62,799 nt of DNA from a bacterium (GTDB lineage: Bacteria; Zhuqueibacterota; QNDG01; DSAB01): NCBI GenBank assembly GCA_016931965.1, contig JAFGDT010000073.1, positions 1 through 62,799 of the forward strand, written 5' to 3'. Both the position numbers and the translations under genes were made by a program. This document shows, piece by piece, positions 54,908 to 62,799 of the stretch. How positions within the stretch are numbered: the first letter of the stretch is position 1; each line of letters begins with the position of its first letter. The notes beneath the pieces are model-generated. The model saw only the letters and a list, made by a program, of their open reading frames with translations. It made no database searches and was not told where the DNA came from.

Positions 54908-55520
54908 ACTGCCCATGAATAAAAAACAAAAATGGGCAGTCGTGGCACCTTCCGTCCTGTTGATCACGACGGTACCGCTGTTTAGAATGCTATCGAAGAT
55001 CATGGATCCGACGGTCGGATGGTACAGCGGTCTGGCACTCTACTGGCTGACCTGGTGCGGTCTCTTTCCATTATGGCTTGTGGGGAAAAAGCCACTATGC
55101 AGAATCATTCGGCCCCGGAAACCAGAACGAAGTACACTGTTTTTCTTGATCATCCCGATCGTGGGATCATTCTCCTATAAGCTGATTTCCGGCATGGACT
55201 ACGGCCGGCCGGATATTGGTTTATTTTTATTGATCATTTCAACCGCATTCGGAAATGGATTTTTTGAAGAGGTACTGTGGCGCGGTGTCTATATGGACCT
55301 CTTCCCGGATAACCTGTTCTTCAGGATTTTCTGGCCGAGTCTCTGGTTTGCTCTCTGGCACTACGCACCGGGCTCGGTATCTCCCAATGCCAACATCGCT
55401 GCCCTGATGATCGGGTCCGGTATATTTGGTTTTTATTTGAGTTTTTTAGCCAAAAAGGCAAATACAATCTGGTGGTGCATCGTGGCTCACACAATCGGCG
55501 GCATTATCATGATCATTTAA
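54879..55520 (+). CDS. CPBP-family intramembrane metalloprotease
   Basis: A 213-residue membrane protein with six or so TM helices. The CPBP (CAAX protease and bacteriocin-processing) motifs are present: EEVLWRG (EExxxR) near residue 129, FALWH near residue 159, and a final helix with HTIGG. It overlaps the toroid gene by 29 nt. The start may instead be the ATG at 54915, since neither has a strong ribosome binding site. The substrate is unknown. Confidence 0.85.
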   Translation: MMNNRTQSNRLPMNKKQKWAVVAPSVLLITTVPLFRMLSKIMDPTVGWYSGLALYWLTWCGLFPLWLVGKKPLCRIIRPRKPERSTLFFLIIPIVGSFSYKLISGMDYGRPDIGLFLLIISTAFGNGFFEEVLWRGVYMDLFPDNLFFRIFWPSLWFALWHYAPGSVSPNANIAALMIGSGIFGFYLSFLAKKANTIWWCIVAHTIGGIIMII

Positions 55521-55687
55521 TAAATCGATGGGAAAGAATCCATGAACATGGAAAATCCAAAACCCTAAAAAACAGTATAAGTTGATCATGGAAGTCTTCT
55601 TCATGCGCAAATAATCTTTCCGACAATTGTCAGCAACAATCCCAGCCAATGAAACCCCTATTTTACCGATTAAAAGCAGAATTGTTC

Positions 55688-55716
55688 TTGAATTCAATCT
55701 ATTTTTTCAGTATACT
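55688..55716 (+). promoter_or_regulatory. Promoter of the ETF-QO gene
   Basis: TTGAAT (55688-55693), 17 bases, TATACT (55711-55716). The -10 box is five of six. A short leader frame begins about 20 bases downstream, and the ETF-QO ATG follows at 55790. Confidence 0.6.
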
Positions 55717-55736
55717 ATGTGAGTTTTAAAAAAGGA

Positions 55737-55772
55737 ATGATTATGAATACACATCTTACAAATAAATCATAA
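55737..55772 (+). other. Possible 11-codon leader ORF
   Basis: ATG ATT ATG ... TAA, encoding MIMNTHLTNKS, with AAAGGA just before the ATG. It ends 17 nt before the ETF-QO start. It could be a leader peptide or chance; there is no run of regulatory codons. Confidence 0.2.
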
Positions 55773-55789
55773 ATAGGAGTCATCTGTAT

Positions 55790-57469
55790 ATGGAAACGAT
55801 CAAACGAGAACAATACGAGATCGATATCGTTCTGGTGGGAGGCGGAATCGCCAATCTCAGCACGGCCGTTCGCCTGATGCAGCGGATCGATGCGCACAAC
55901 AAAGCCGTCGAATCCGGTGAATCGAAAGAGCAAAAACTCGAATTGCCGACAGTGATGATCATTGAAAAAAGTCTCAAAGTCGGATCACACATCCTTTCCG
56001 GGGCTGTAGTGGATCCGGTTGCTCTGAAAGAGCTTTTTCCCAATTTTCTTGAACTGGATTGCCCGCTCGAAGATCAGGTCAAATCCGATCCCTTTTATTT
56101 CCTCACATCAAAAATGGCGGTACGCGTTCCCATGGTCCCCCCCGTCATGCGCTCGAAAGGGGCCTACATCGTCTCTCTTGAAAAACTGACGCAATGGTTT
56201 GTCAAGCAGGCCGAAGCCCTTGGTGCGGAGATGTATACCGGATTTGCGGCAAGTACGCTGCTGAAAGACGGCAGCCGCATCACGGGTGTGCGGTTGGGCG
56301 ATAAGGGTCTCGGCAAAGAGGGCGAACCCCTCTCCAACGTCATGTACGGGGATGAAATTCTCGCAAAAGTCGTTGTTTTGGGAGAGGGTGTACATGGCGT
56401 GGTGACCAAACAGGCCATCAAGGACCTTAACCTGGGTGAGGATATCAATCCACCGGCCAACGTTCTGGGTATCAAAGAAATTATTCAGCTGCCCAAGAAG
56501 CACGGTTTCGAAGGCAAGGCCATGCACACGTTCGGCTACCCGCACAACGGAAAAACCTATGGTGGAGGATTCTTTTATGGCAGACCGGACAATCAGATTG
56601 CTCTGGGTCTGGCCACCGGTTTGAATTACCAAGATCCGCGCATGGATATGCATGAACTGTTCGTTCAATGGAAATCGCATCCTTTTATCAATAAGATCAT
56701 CGCCGGCGGAGAAGTTGTTGAATACGGCGCCAAGTGCATTCCCGAAGGCGGATTCTTCGCCGTTCCCAAAATGGTGGCCGACGGATTGATGATTCTCGGG
56801 GACAGCGCCGGACTGCTGAATTCGGTGAAGATCAAAGGGATCCATCTGGCCATGAAATCGGGTATCTGCGCCGGGGACACGCTCTTCTCATGCTGGAAGT
56901 CGGGTTCTTTTTCAGCCGAACAACTGGAAGAATATCCAAAGAGCTTCATGAATTCGTGGGCAGGAAAGGAATTGAAAAAGGTCCGGAATATCCATCAGTG
57001 CTTCGAGCACGGACGCATGACGGGCATGGCCGGCCTGGTGTTCAATACGGTCTCTTTTGGTCTGCTGCCTCCGGGGAGGATGAGAAACGAACGGGACAAC
57101 GATACGCTGAAGCCCGTGCAAAAGTATAAGAAAGAAAAGAAGCCGTTCACCTACAAACCCGATAAGCTGATGCAGGACAGGCTGTCCGACGTCTTTCTCT
57201 CAGGCACGGAACACCGGGAAGATCAACCGAGCCACATCAGGATACCTGACCCGAAGATCTGCGTGGAGCAGTGTGGACCCAAATACAATTATCCCTGCAC
57301 GCGTTTTTGTCCGGCTGAGGTGTACGAGTGGATGGAAGAAGACAAACGCATACAGGTCAATTTCACCAACTGTCTGCACTGTCAGACCTGTGAGTCGAAA
57401 GATCCGTTTGATAATATCGAATGGAACCTGCCCGAAGCGGAAGGCGGTCCCCGGTACAAATCGATGTAG
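55790..57469 (+). CDS. Electron transfer flavoprotein-ubiquinone oxidoreductase
   Basis: A 559-residue membrane-associated flavo-iron-sulfur enzyme that passes electrons from ETF to quinone. Seen: the FAD dinucleotide motif VLVGGGIANLSTAV, SGAVVDP, VVLGEGVHGVVTKQ (second half), GDSAGLLNSVKIKGIHLAMKSG, and a C-terminal 4Fe-4S domain with CVEQCG and NCLHCQTCESKDP. The end (PEAEGGPRYKSM) is conserved. The usual ETF alpha and beta genes are not in the window. AGGAG lies 11 bases upstream. Confidence 0.95.
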   Translation: METIKREQYEIDIVLVGGGIANLSTAVRLMQRIDAHNKAVESGESKEQKLELPTVMIIEKSLKVGSHILSGAVVDPVALKELFPNFLELDCPLEDQVKSDPFYFLTSKMAVRVPMVPPVMRSKGAYIVSLEKLTQWFVKQAEALGAEMYTGFAASTLLKDGSRITGVRLGDKGLGKEGEPLSNVMYGDEILAKVVVLGEGVHGVVTKQAIKDLNLGEDINPPANVLGIKEIIQLPKKHGFEGKAMHTFGYPHNGKTYGGGFFYGRPDNQIALGLATGLNYQDPRMDMHELFVQWKSHPFINKIIAGGEVVEYGAKCIPEGGFFAVPKMVADGLMILGDSAGLLNSVKIKGIHLAMKSGICAGDTLFSCWKSGSFSAEQLEEYPKSFMNSWAGKELKKVRNIHQCFEHGRMTGMAGLVFNTVSFGLLPPGRMRNERDNDTLKPVQKYKKEKKPFTYKPDKLMQDRLSDVFLSGTEHREDQPSHIRIPDPKICVEQCGPKYNYPCTRFCPAEVYEWMEEDKRIQVNFTNCLHCQTCESKDPFDNIEWNLPEAEGGPRYKSM

Positions 57470-57537
57470 CGGTTGATTTGTTCACGAATCATATGAATCA
57501 GATATAAAGCAGAACACATTTTTAGAATCATTAAAAG

Positions 57538-57571
57538 TCAGGATAGTCTTCAGTGTATCCTGATTTTTTTT
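57538..57571 (+). terminator. Intrinsic terminator of the ETF-QO gene
   Basis: TCAGGATA (57538-57545) pairs perfectly with TATCCTGA (57556-57563) around a 10-base loop and is followed by eight T residues. It lies about 70 bases after the ETF-QO stop and is a textbook rho-independent terminator. Confidence 0.9.
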
Positions 57572-57626
57572 ATTGATTGCTCAAGAGTTGAGCTCTCGGA
57601 TGTAATAAAAAGGAGGGGTTCCGATC

Positions 57627-57678
57627 GCCTCGGGTATCCTTACCCGAGGCAAATATCCATTGGGCTTCCCAGCCCAAT
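57627..57678. repeat. Compound palindromic repeat, copy 2
   Basis: GCCTCGGGT-ATCCTT-ACCCGAGGC (57627-57650) is followed by a short linker and ATTGGGCTT-CCCAGCCCAAT (57659-57678). From ACCCGAGG to the end of the second hairpin it matches copy 1 (36649-36685) almost base for base. Confidence 0.6.
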
Positions 57679-57883
57679 ATACCATAACCATAGATTGGGA
57701 TAGAAGGCCCACCAGTCGTTAGGATTTAAGAGGTGGTGGGTCTTTACCAACCCAGAATACCACTTATCGCTGCTTTTACCTATGTGGCAAAAAACCCATC
57801 GTTATTCGCTACGGACGAGGAAATCCAGGCCGATCTTCTAGTCTGTACTTTATAATTCAATATGTCTGGTTTTGATATTTATA

Positions 57884-57930
57884 TTGACAAACATGAAAAA
57901 ATTGACTACATTCAAATCAATTTCTATCCT
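57884..57930 (+). promoter_or_regulatory. Overlapping promoters upstream of the riboswitch
   Basis: Promoter A is TTGACA (57884-57889), 17 bases, TACATT (57907-57912). Promoter B is TTGACT (57902-57907), 17 bases, TATCCT (57925-57930). The -35 box of A is perfect. Transcription would start about 50-70 bases before the aptamer, as expected for a riboswitch leader. Confidence 0.5.
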
Positions 57931-57984
57931 ATAACAATGTATTCAAAGGTAAAAACCTATCGATTAGGTAACCAGACACGTCAC

Positions 57985-58160
57985 CAAAAGGACAAACTCT
58001 GGAAAACGAGGGGGCATCCTTCCGTTTAAAGCGGAAAAACCACAGGTCTAAAGTGAGTTTTTCGGGGATCAAGAATTTGGTTCTGATATTGTAATGGAGG
58101 GGAGTGAAATGGTTTTTCTGATAATCCAGAAAAACTTTCTATGACAGCCGGGCCGACTCA
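57985..58160 (+). ncRNA. Candidate GEMM-I (cyclic di-GMP-type) riboswitch aptamer
   Basis: Elements resembling the GEMM-I consensus appear in order. These are AAAAGGACAAACTC, a GGAAA-type loop closed by CTC/GAG, GAGGGGGCA, AAACCACAGGTCTAAAG, a long P3-like hairpin (GTTTTTC...GAAAAAC, about 58057-58136), and TATGACAGCCGGG (58140-58152). An extra hairpin TTCCG/CGGAA (about 58020-58036) interrupts the GCA-AAACC junction, which is unusual. The conserved AGCCGGG overlaps the following terminator. The assignment is by eye and not confirmed by a covariance model. Confidence 0.5.
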
Positions 58161-58193
58161 CTGTATTTCATATGAGTATCGATCGGCTTTTTT
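58146..58193 (+). terminator. Riboswitch-linked intrinsic terminator
   Basis: AGCCG (58146-58150) can pair with CGGCT (58184-58188), CGA with TCG, and CTCA (58157-58160) with TGAG (58173-58176), followed by six T residues. Because AGCCGGG is also the conserved 3' part of the GEMM-like aptamer, the two folds exclude each other. This arrangement would make ligand binding switch transcription on. Confidence 0.6.
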
Positions 58194-58321
58194 ATTCTGA
58201 CCTTCAAAATAATCTATATACGCTATCATTGCTGTCCAGAATGGGAAATGGACATATTGAAAACAAATGAGTTACACTGGTTTTTCTTTATATTTAAATA
58301 TCAGGTTATCAAAGCACCGCC

Positions 58322-58400
58322 CCTGGATTCCCGATTAAAAATTTCGGGAATGACACCCTTTCCCTGTCATTCCGGTATTGTTTTGAGCCGGAATCCCCCA
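58322..58400. repeat. Two adjacent REP-like palindromes (CATTCCCG type)
   Basis: Unit 1, CTGGATTCCCGA...TCGGGAATGACA (58323-58355), is an inverted repeat. Unit 2, CTGTCATTCCGG...CCGGAATCCCCC (about 58364-58400), is a second copy in opposite orientation. The same motif is at 53859-53890. They sit between the riboswitch terminator and the repeat-protein gene. Confidence 0.6.
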
Positions 58401-58568
58401 TAACCTGGAATCTTAATAAAAGCTGAAAGAAATAATCAATTCAATCGTTTTCTATTTTGGACAAGAGTGATACGCTATATAAAAAGTAAGGGATTAGGGG
58501 ATGAAATATTATCTTCTATACCTGTCTAATAAAGAATGTTATTGAATAATTGAAAAAGGAGGCACCTC

Positions 58569-60707
58569 ATGTCAAGAAAAAATATTTTGTGTATCGTGAT
58601 GCTGTTTTGTTTGAGTGCAGCAACATATGCCCAGCTTACGCATCAATTTACCAATACCGCACGCAATACGCATTATGGTTCTGCGGAATGCGTGGCAGTC
58701 GTTTCAGACGGAACGTTCTTTTTGGCCAATTACGGAGATGGCTTGCGAGCGTATACTTTTAATGGAAACGCTTTCACAAGTACTGCCCACATCGATGACG
58801 GCGGTACTGCAAATGGCGTGACATTCAGTTCAGAAGGAACAATTTTTTTAGCCAATGGAATCGACGGTTTGCGGGCGTACACATACAACGGAAACTCTTT
58901 CACAAACACCGCACACATCAGTAGTGGCAATAAGGCCTACAGTGTGGCAGTCGGTTCTGACGGGACGGTCTTTTTAGCCAATCATGATGGAGGCTTATGG
59001 GCATATACTTATGACGGAACTGCTTTCACCAACATTGCACACACCGATGATGGTGGTTATGCTTACGATGTGGCAGTCGGTTCTGACGGGACAATTTTTT
59101 TGGCCAATTACAGTGACGGCTTGCGGGCATACACATACGATGGGGATTCCTTCACCAACACCGCTCACATCGATGACGGCGGTTATGCCTGTGATGTGGC
59201 AATTGGTTCTGATGGGACGATCTTTTTGGCCAATCACAATGACGGTCTGCGTGCGTACACTTACGACGGAACCGCTTTCACCAATACCGCACATATCGAC
59301 GACCGTGGTTCTGCCTATGGTGTGGCAGTCGGTTCAGACGGGGCAGTTTTTTTAGCCAATTACGATGACGGCTTGCGGGCCTACACATACGATGGAAACG
59401 CTTTCTCCAACACAGCACACATCCATGAGCGAGGTTGGTCCGCTGACGTGATAGTCGGTTCCGATGGAACGGTCTTTCTCGCCAATGGTGAGGACGGCTT
59501 GCTGGCTTACACATACGATGGAAACGCTTTCTCCAACATCGCACACGCTGAAGGCGGTGGTTATGCCTATGGCGTAACAGTCGGTTCGGAAGGAACGGTC
59601 TTTTTGACCAACGGGGATGATGGCTTGCGCACCTACACCTACGATGGGACCGCTTTCATCAACACCGCACATACTGATGACGGTGGTTATGCCTGTGACA
59701 TAGTGGTTGGTCCGGACGGAACACTTTTTTTAGCCAATGACAATGATGGTTTACGAGCTTATACATACGATGGGACTGTCTTCACCAACACCGCACACAT
59801 CGATGAGGGCGGTTATGCCTGCGGCATAGCAGTTGGTCCGGACGGAACACTTTTTTTAACCAACAGCTCCTCAGGCTTGTGGGCATACACCTACGATGGT
59901 ACTGCTTTTACCAACACCGCACACATCGATGACGGTGGTTCTGCCGAGAGCGTAGCAGTCAGTTCGGATGGAACGGTCTTTTTAGCTAATCACAGCGAAG
60001 GTTTGAGGGCGTATACCTACAACGGAACTGCTTTTATCAACACTGCACACATCGACGATGGGGGTTATGCCTATGATGTGTTGGTTGGTTCTGACGGGAC
60101 AATTTTTTTAGCCAATAACATTGACGGCATGCGGGCGTACACCTATGACGGAACCGCTTTTTTCAACACCGCACATATCGATGATGGCGGTAATGCATAT
60201 GGAATGGCACTCAGTTCGGATGGAACGATCTTTTTAGCCAATGGTACCGATGGCCTGCGGGTGTACACTTACAACGGTACCGCATTCACCAATACTGCCC
60301 ACATCGATGATGAGGGACGTGCAGAAAAAGTGGCGATCGGTTCAGACGGAACAGTCTTTTTGGCCAATGGCGAAGAAGGGTTGTTCGCTTATACGTATTC
60401 AGCCATATCAGGGATTGAACATCGTTTCTCCGCCGTTCCAGATAATTACGCCCTTTTGCAGAACTATCCCAATCCTTTTAATCCGTCCACAACAATTTCT
60501 TATTCCTTAAAAAAATCAGCCTGGGTAACCTTGACCATTTATGACCTTCTGGGCAGGGAAGTAAAAACTCTGGTGGATGCATATCAAAACAAAAACACCT
60601 ATTCCATTGAAATGGACGCTTCTGATCTTGCCGGCGGCATCTATTATTACCGACTGCAGATAGGAACTGAATCCACTGAAACAAAAAAGATGGTCCTAAT
60701 AAGATAA
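58569..60707 (+). CDS. Secreted LVIVD-like repeat protein with type IX sorting domain
   Basis: A 712-residue protein with a signal peptide (cut after TYAQ) and fourteen tandem repeats, thirteen of exactly 42 residues plus a terminal one. The consensus is like [16 protein letters not shown] followed by [25 protein letters not shown]. This resembles LVIVD repeats, which are predicted to form beta-propellers. The last about 90 residues ([19 protein letters not shown]...GGIYYYRLQ...KKMVLIR) are a Por/type IX secretion sorting domain. AAAGGAGG precedes the ATG. Likely a surface or secreted adhesin; function is unproven. Confidence 0.9.
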   Translation: MSRKNILCIVMLFCLSAATYAQLTHQFTNTARNTHYGSAECVAVVSDGTFFLANYGDGLRAYTFNGNAFTSTAHIDDGGTANGVTFSSEGTIFLANGIDGLRAYTYNGNSFTNTAHISSGNKAYSVAVGSDGTVFLANHDGGLWAYTYDGTAFTNIAHTDDGGYAYDVAVGSDGTIFLANYSDGLRAYTYDGDSFTNTAHIDDGGYACDVAIGSDGTIFLANHNDGLRAYTYDGTAFTNTAHIDDRGSAYGVAVGSDGAVFLANYDDGLRAYTYDGNAFSNTAHIHERGWSADVIVGSDGTVFLANGEDGLLAYTYDGNAFSNIAHAEGGGYAYGVTVGSEGTVFLTNGDDGLRTYTYDGTAFINTAHTDDGGYACDIVVGPDGTLFLANDNDGLRAYTYDGTVFTNTAHIDEGGYACGIAVGPDGTLFLTNSSSGLWAYTYDGTAFTNTAHIDDGGSAESVAVSSDGTVFLANHSEGLRAYTYNGTAFINTAHIDDGGYAYDVLVGSDGTIFLANNIDGMRAYTYDGTAFFNTAHIDDGGNAYGMALSSDGTIFLANGTDGLRVYTYNGTAFTNTAHIDDEGRAEKVAIGSDGTVFLANGEEGLFAYTYSAISGIEHRFSAVPDNYALLQNYPNPFNPSTTISYSLKKSAWVTLTIYDLLGREVKTLVDAYQNKNTYSIEMDASDLAGGIYYYRLQIGTESTETKKMVLIR
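58722..60400 (+). repeat. 126-bp coding tandem repeat array, gene 1
   Basis: Units begin at the codons for LAN (58722 and every 126 bp); unit 14 begins at 60360, exactly 13 x 126 bp later. No unit has lost or gained a base. Phase and length conservation indicate selection on protein structure, with divergence mainly in the residues after LAN and HIDDGG. Confidence 0.9.
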
Positions 60708-60825
60708 AGGAATGTTTCTGATATAACCATTGTCTGCAATTGAGGTATTGTATACACAATTGATACAAAGATTATAAATCTGAATCATTACGAATGTTAT
60801 TTGACAATTTAAAAAGGAGGTAGCC

Positions 60826-62799
60826 ATGTTAAAAATGAAATTTGAGTCCATCTTGATGTTGTTTTGTCTGAGTGCGGCAGCATACGGTCAGTTATCGCAT
60901 CAATTTACCAATACCGCTCGCAACACGCATTATGGTTCGGCAGAATACGTTGCGGTCGGCTCTGACGGAACGGTTTTTTTAGCCAATTATACTGACGGCT
61001 TGCGGGCGTACACCTATGATGGAACTGCTTTCACAAACACCGCGCACATCGATGACGGCGGTTATGCCTCCGGCGTGGCGGTCAGTTCGGATGGAACGGT
61101 CTTTTTAGCCAATTACAATGATGGCTTGCGGGCCTACACATACGACGGATCCGTTTTCAACAACTCCGCACACATTTATGACGGCTGCTATGCCTGGGGC
61201 GTGGCGGTCGGCTCTGACGGAACGGTGTTTTTAGCCAATTACAATGGGGGCCTGCGGGCCTACACATACGACGGTACCGCTTTCACAAACACCGCTTACA
61301 TCAATGACGGCGGTTCCGCCATCGGTGTGGCTGTCGGTTCTGACGGAACGGTCTTTTTAGCCAACGGCGATGACGGATTGCGTGCCTACACATACGACGG
61401 ATCCGCTTTCACCCTCACCGCACACATCAATGACGGCGGTGCTGCTTACGCCATGGCGGTCGGTTCTGATGGCACGGTCTTTTTAGCCAACAATACTGAC
61501 GGCCTGCGTGCCTACACATACGATGGTACCGCTTTCACAAACACCGCTTACATCGATGCCGGCGGTATTGCCATCGGTGTGGCAGTGGGTTCAGACGGAA
61601 CGGTCTTTTTAGCCAATTACAATGGGGGCCTGCGGGCTTACACATACGATGGTACCGCTTTCACCCTCACCGCGCACATCAATGAAGGCGCTTATGCCTT
61701 AGGCGTTGCAGTGGGTTCAGACGGAACGGTCTTTTTAGCCAATTACGATAACGGCTTGTGGGCCTACACATACGATGGTACCGCTCTTAACAACACCACG
61801 CACATCAATAGCGGCGGTTATGCCCGGGGCGTGGCAGTCGGATCTGACGGAGGGGTTTTTATCGCCAACGGAACGGACGGCTTGCGGGCCTACACATACG
61901 ACGGATCCGTTCTCACCCACATCGCGCACATCGATGAAGGCGGTGGTGCCTACGGCGGTTCTGCCTACGGCGTGGCACTCGGTTTTGACGGAACGGTATT
62001 TTTCGCCAATGGACGTGACGGTTTGCGGGCTTACACCTATGATGGTACCTCTTTTACCAACACTGCTCATATCGATGAGGGTGGTAATGCCAACGGCGTG
62101 GCATTGGATTCAGACGGAACAGTCTTTTTAGCCAATTGGGATGACGGCTTGCGGGCGTACACATACGATGGTGTCTCATTTACCAACACCGCGCACATCG
62201 ATGACGGCGGTATTGCCCGAGGTGTGGCAGTCGGTTCCGATGGCACGATTTTCTTAGCCAATGATGATGACGGCTTACGGGCTTACACTTATGATGGTAC
62301 TGCTTTTTCAAACACCGCGCATATCGACGATGGCGGTATTGCCCGAGGCGTGACAGTCGGTTCGGACGGAACGGTCTTTTTAGCCAATTTTACCGACGGC
62401 TTGCGGGCATACACTTACGACGGTATTTCTCTCAACAACACCGCGCACATTGATGACGGCGGTAATGCCTATGGTGTATCGGTAGGTTCTGACGGAACGG
62501 TCTTTCTTGCCAATGGAGGTGACGGTTTACGAGCTTACAGCTACAACGGCGACTCTCTAACAAATACTGCGCACATTGATGACGACGGTACTGCCAACAG
62601 GGTGGCGGTTGGTTCGGACGGAACGGTCTTTTTGGCCAATGGTGAAGAAGGTCTGTTCGCTTATACCTATTCCGCTGTAACAGGGATTGATCATCGTTTC
62701 TCTGCCGTTCCGGATAATTACGCCCTTTTGCAGAACTATCCCAATCCTTTTAACCCGTCAACCACAATTTCTTATTCCTTAAAAAAATCAGGTTGGGTA
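60826..62799 (+). CDS. Second LVIVD-like repeat protein, cut by window end
   Basis: A tandem paralogue of the preceding gene: [21 protein letters not shown] signal peptide, then [21 protein letters not shown], nearly identical to the first protein's [21 protein letters not shown]. It also has fourteen repeats and the same sorting domain ([20 protein letters not shown]), which is cut after KKSGWV. 658 codons are visible, and about 60 are expected beyond the window. AAAAAGGAGG precedes the ATG. It lies 118 nt after gene 1, probably in the same transcript. Confidence 0.9.
   Translation, partial: MLKMKFESILMLFCLSAAAYGQLSHQFTNTARNTHYGSAEYVAVGSDGTVFLANYTDGLRAYTYDGTAFTNTAHIDDGGYASGVAVSSDGTVFLANYNDGLRAYTYDGSVFNNSAHIYDGCYAWGVAVGSDGTVFLANYNGGLRAYTYDGTAFTNTAYINDGGSAIGVAVGSDGTVFLANGDDGLRAYTYDGSAFTLTAHINDGGAAYAMAVGSDGTVFLANNTDGLRAYTYDGTAFTNTAYIDAGGIAIGVAVGSDGTVFLANYNGGLRAYTYDGTAFTLTAHINEGAYALGVAVGSDGTVFLANYDNGLWAYTYDGTALNNTTHINSGGYARGVAVGSDGGVFIANGTDGLRAYTYDGSVLTHIAHIDEGGGAYGGSAYGVALGFDGTVFFANGRDGLRAYTYDGTSFTNTAHIDEGGNANGVALDSDGTVFLANWDDGLRAYTYDGVSFTNTAHIDDGGIARGVAVGSDGTIFLANDDDGLRAYTYDGTAFSNTAHIDDGGIARGVTVGSDGTVFLANFTDGLRAYTYDGISLNNTAHIDDGGNAYGVSVGSDGTVFLANGGDGLRAYSYNGDSLTNTAHIDDDGTANRVAVGSDGTVFLANGEEGLFAYTYSAVTGIDHRFSAVPDNYALLQNYPNPFNPSTTISYSLKKSGWV
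60979..62670 (+). repeat. 126-bp coding tandem repeat array, gene 2
   Basis: The first LAN codon is at 60979, the same offset from the ATG (153 nt) as in gene 1. Unit 14 begins at 62632, which is 13 x 126 + 15 bp later. The extra 15 bp (five residues, in the [10 protein letters not shown] part of unit 8) is the only length change. Several units are almost identical at the DNA level (for example the repeated GGCTTGCGGGCCTACACATA). Confidence 0.9.

Larger units (their letters stand above)
57470..58568. other. 1.1-kb intergenic region with repeats and candidate riboswitch
   Basis: No protein gene was found. In order it holds the ETF-QO terminator, a compound palindromic repeat (57627-57678), further GCCCACCA/TGGTGGG-type hairpins to about 57775, and overlapping promoters at 57884-57930. 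These are followed by the candidate GEMM riboswitch (57985-58160) with terminator, REP-like palindromes (58322-58400), and the AAAGGAGG site for the repeat protein. Its length and content mark a regulatory island. Confidence 0.7.

Noticed and set aside
58722-62670. Long arrays of regularly spaced repeats that could suggest a CRISPR or satellite DNA
   Set aside because: Units of 126 bp are all in one open reading frame and differ by codon-level changes; they encode a protein repeat, not repeats with unique spacers.
1-62799. Insertion sequences, integrases, prophage or defence islands
   Set aside because: No transposase, recombinase, phage structural, restriction or CRISPR-associated motif was seen on either strand; only small palindromic repeats are present.

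Overview
The window reads as a chromosomal segment from a Gram-negative (diderm) bacterium, most likely from the Calditrichota / candidate KSB1 / wider FCB neighbourhood. This is inferred from C-terminal type IX secretion (Por) sorting domains, a DUF3098-type membrane protein, LapA/LapB and heptose-type sugar genes that imply LPS, a meso-DAP type MurE, and moderate GC with many short palindromic intergenic repeats. No phage, transposase, integrase or CRISPR array was seen. The taxonomic placement is inference, because there is no rRNA gene in the window.

Region 1 (1-4.1 kb): a tRNA-Val at the left edge, a small membrane protein, a lipoprotein, a secreted outer-membrane-like protein, a 71-residue protein and a radical SAM protein.

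Region 2 (4.2-21.5 kb, minus strand): a complete, compact dcw cluster in the order mraZ, rsmH, ftsL, ftsI, murE, murF, mraY, murD, ftsW, murG, murC, murB, ftsQ, ftsA, ftsZ. Many genes overlap by 4 nt. Upstream of mraZ lie four 10-bp-phased GGGAT-type repeats (a candidate MraZ operator), murF appears to start at CTG, and a nested palindrome sits between rsmH and ftsL.

Region 3 (21.5-30.4 kb, plus strand apart from the last small gene): miaB, lapA, lapB and a SPOR/TPR protein; an MgtC-like protein; a NodU-type carbamoyltransferase / SxtJ / DUF5989 cassette that includes a 52-residue gene; a DUF1080 lipoprotein; and, on the minus strand, a tiny zinc-ribbon protein.

Region 4 (30.7-36.4 kb, minus strand): a PDZ protein, then a signalling module made of a Ser/Thr kinase, a PP2C phosphatase and a double-FHA / TM / FG-GAP protein whose inter-FHA linker carries repeated acidic-Thr-hydrophobic motifs.

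Region 5 (36.8-46.6 kb, plus strand): an FMN-binding lipoprotein, an unknown protein, a Ste24-type protease, a LysE-type exporter, then a sugar-phosphate operon (SIS isomerase, ROK kinase, HAD phosphatase, deoxyhypusine-synthase-like protein, PfkB/HldE-type kinase), and a PurF paralogue that has lost its glutaminase cysteine.

Region 6 (46.7-57.5 kb, plus strand): secreted carbohydrate-active enzymes (esterase, GH29 fucosidase, a second esterase), a GT39-type glycosyltransferase, a cyclase-like toroid protein, a CPBP protease and ETF-quinone oxidoreductase with a good promoter and terminator.

Region 7 (57.5-62.8 kb): a 1.1-kb intergenic region with REP-like hairpins and a candidate GEMM-I (cyclic di-GMP-type) riboswitch whose conserved 3' segment overlaps an intrinsic terminator. 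It is followed by two tandem paralogous secreted proteins, each built of fourteen 42-residue LVIVD-like repeats plus a type IX sorting domain; the second runs off the window. This riboswitch/tandem-repeat locus is the most interesting part of the window.
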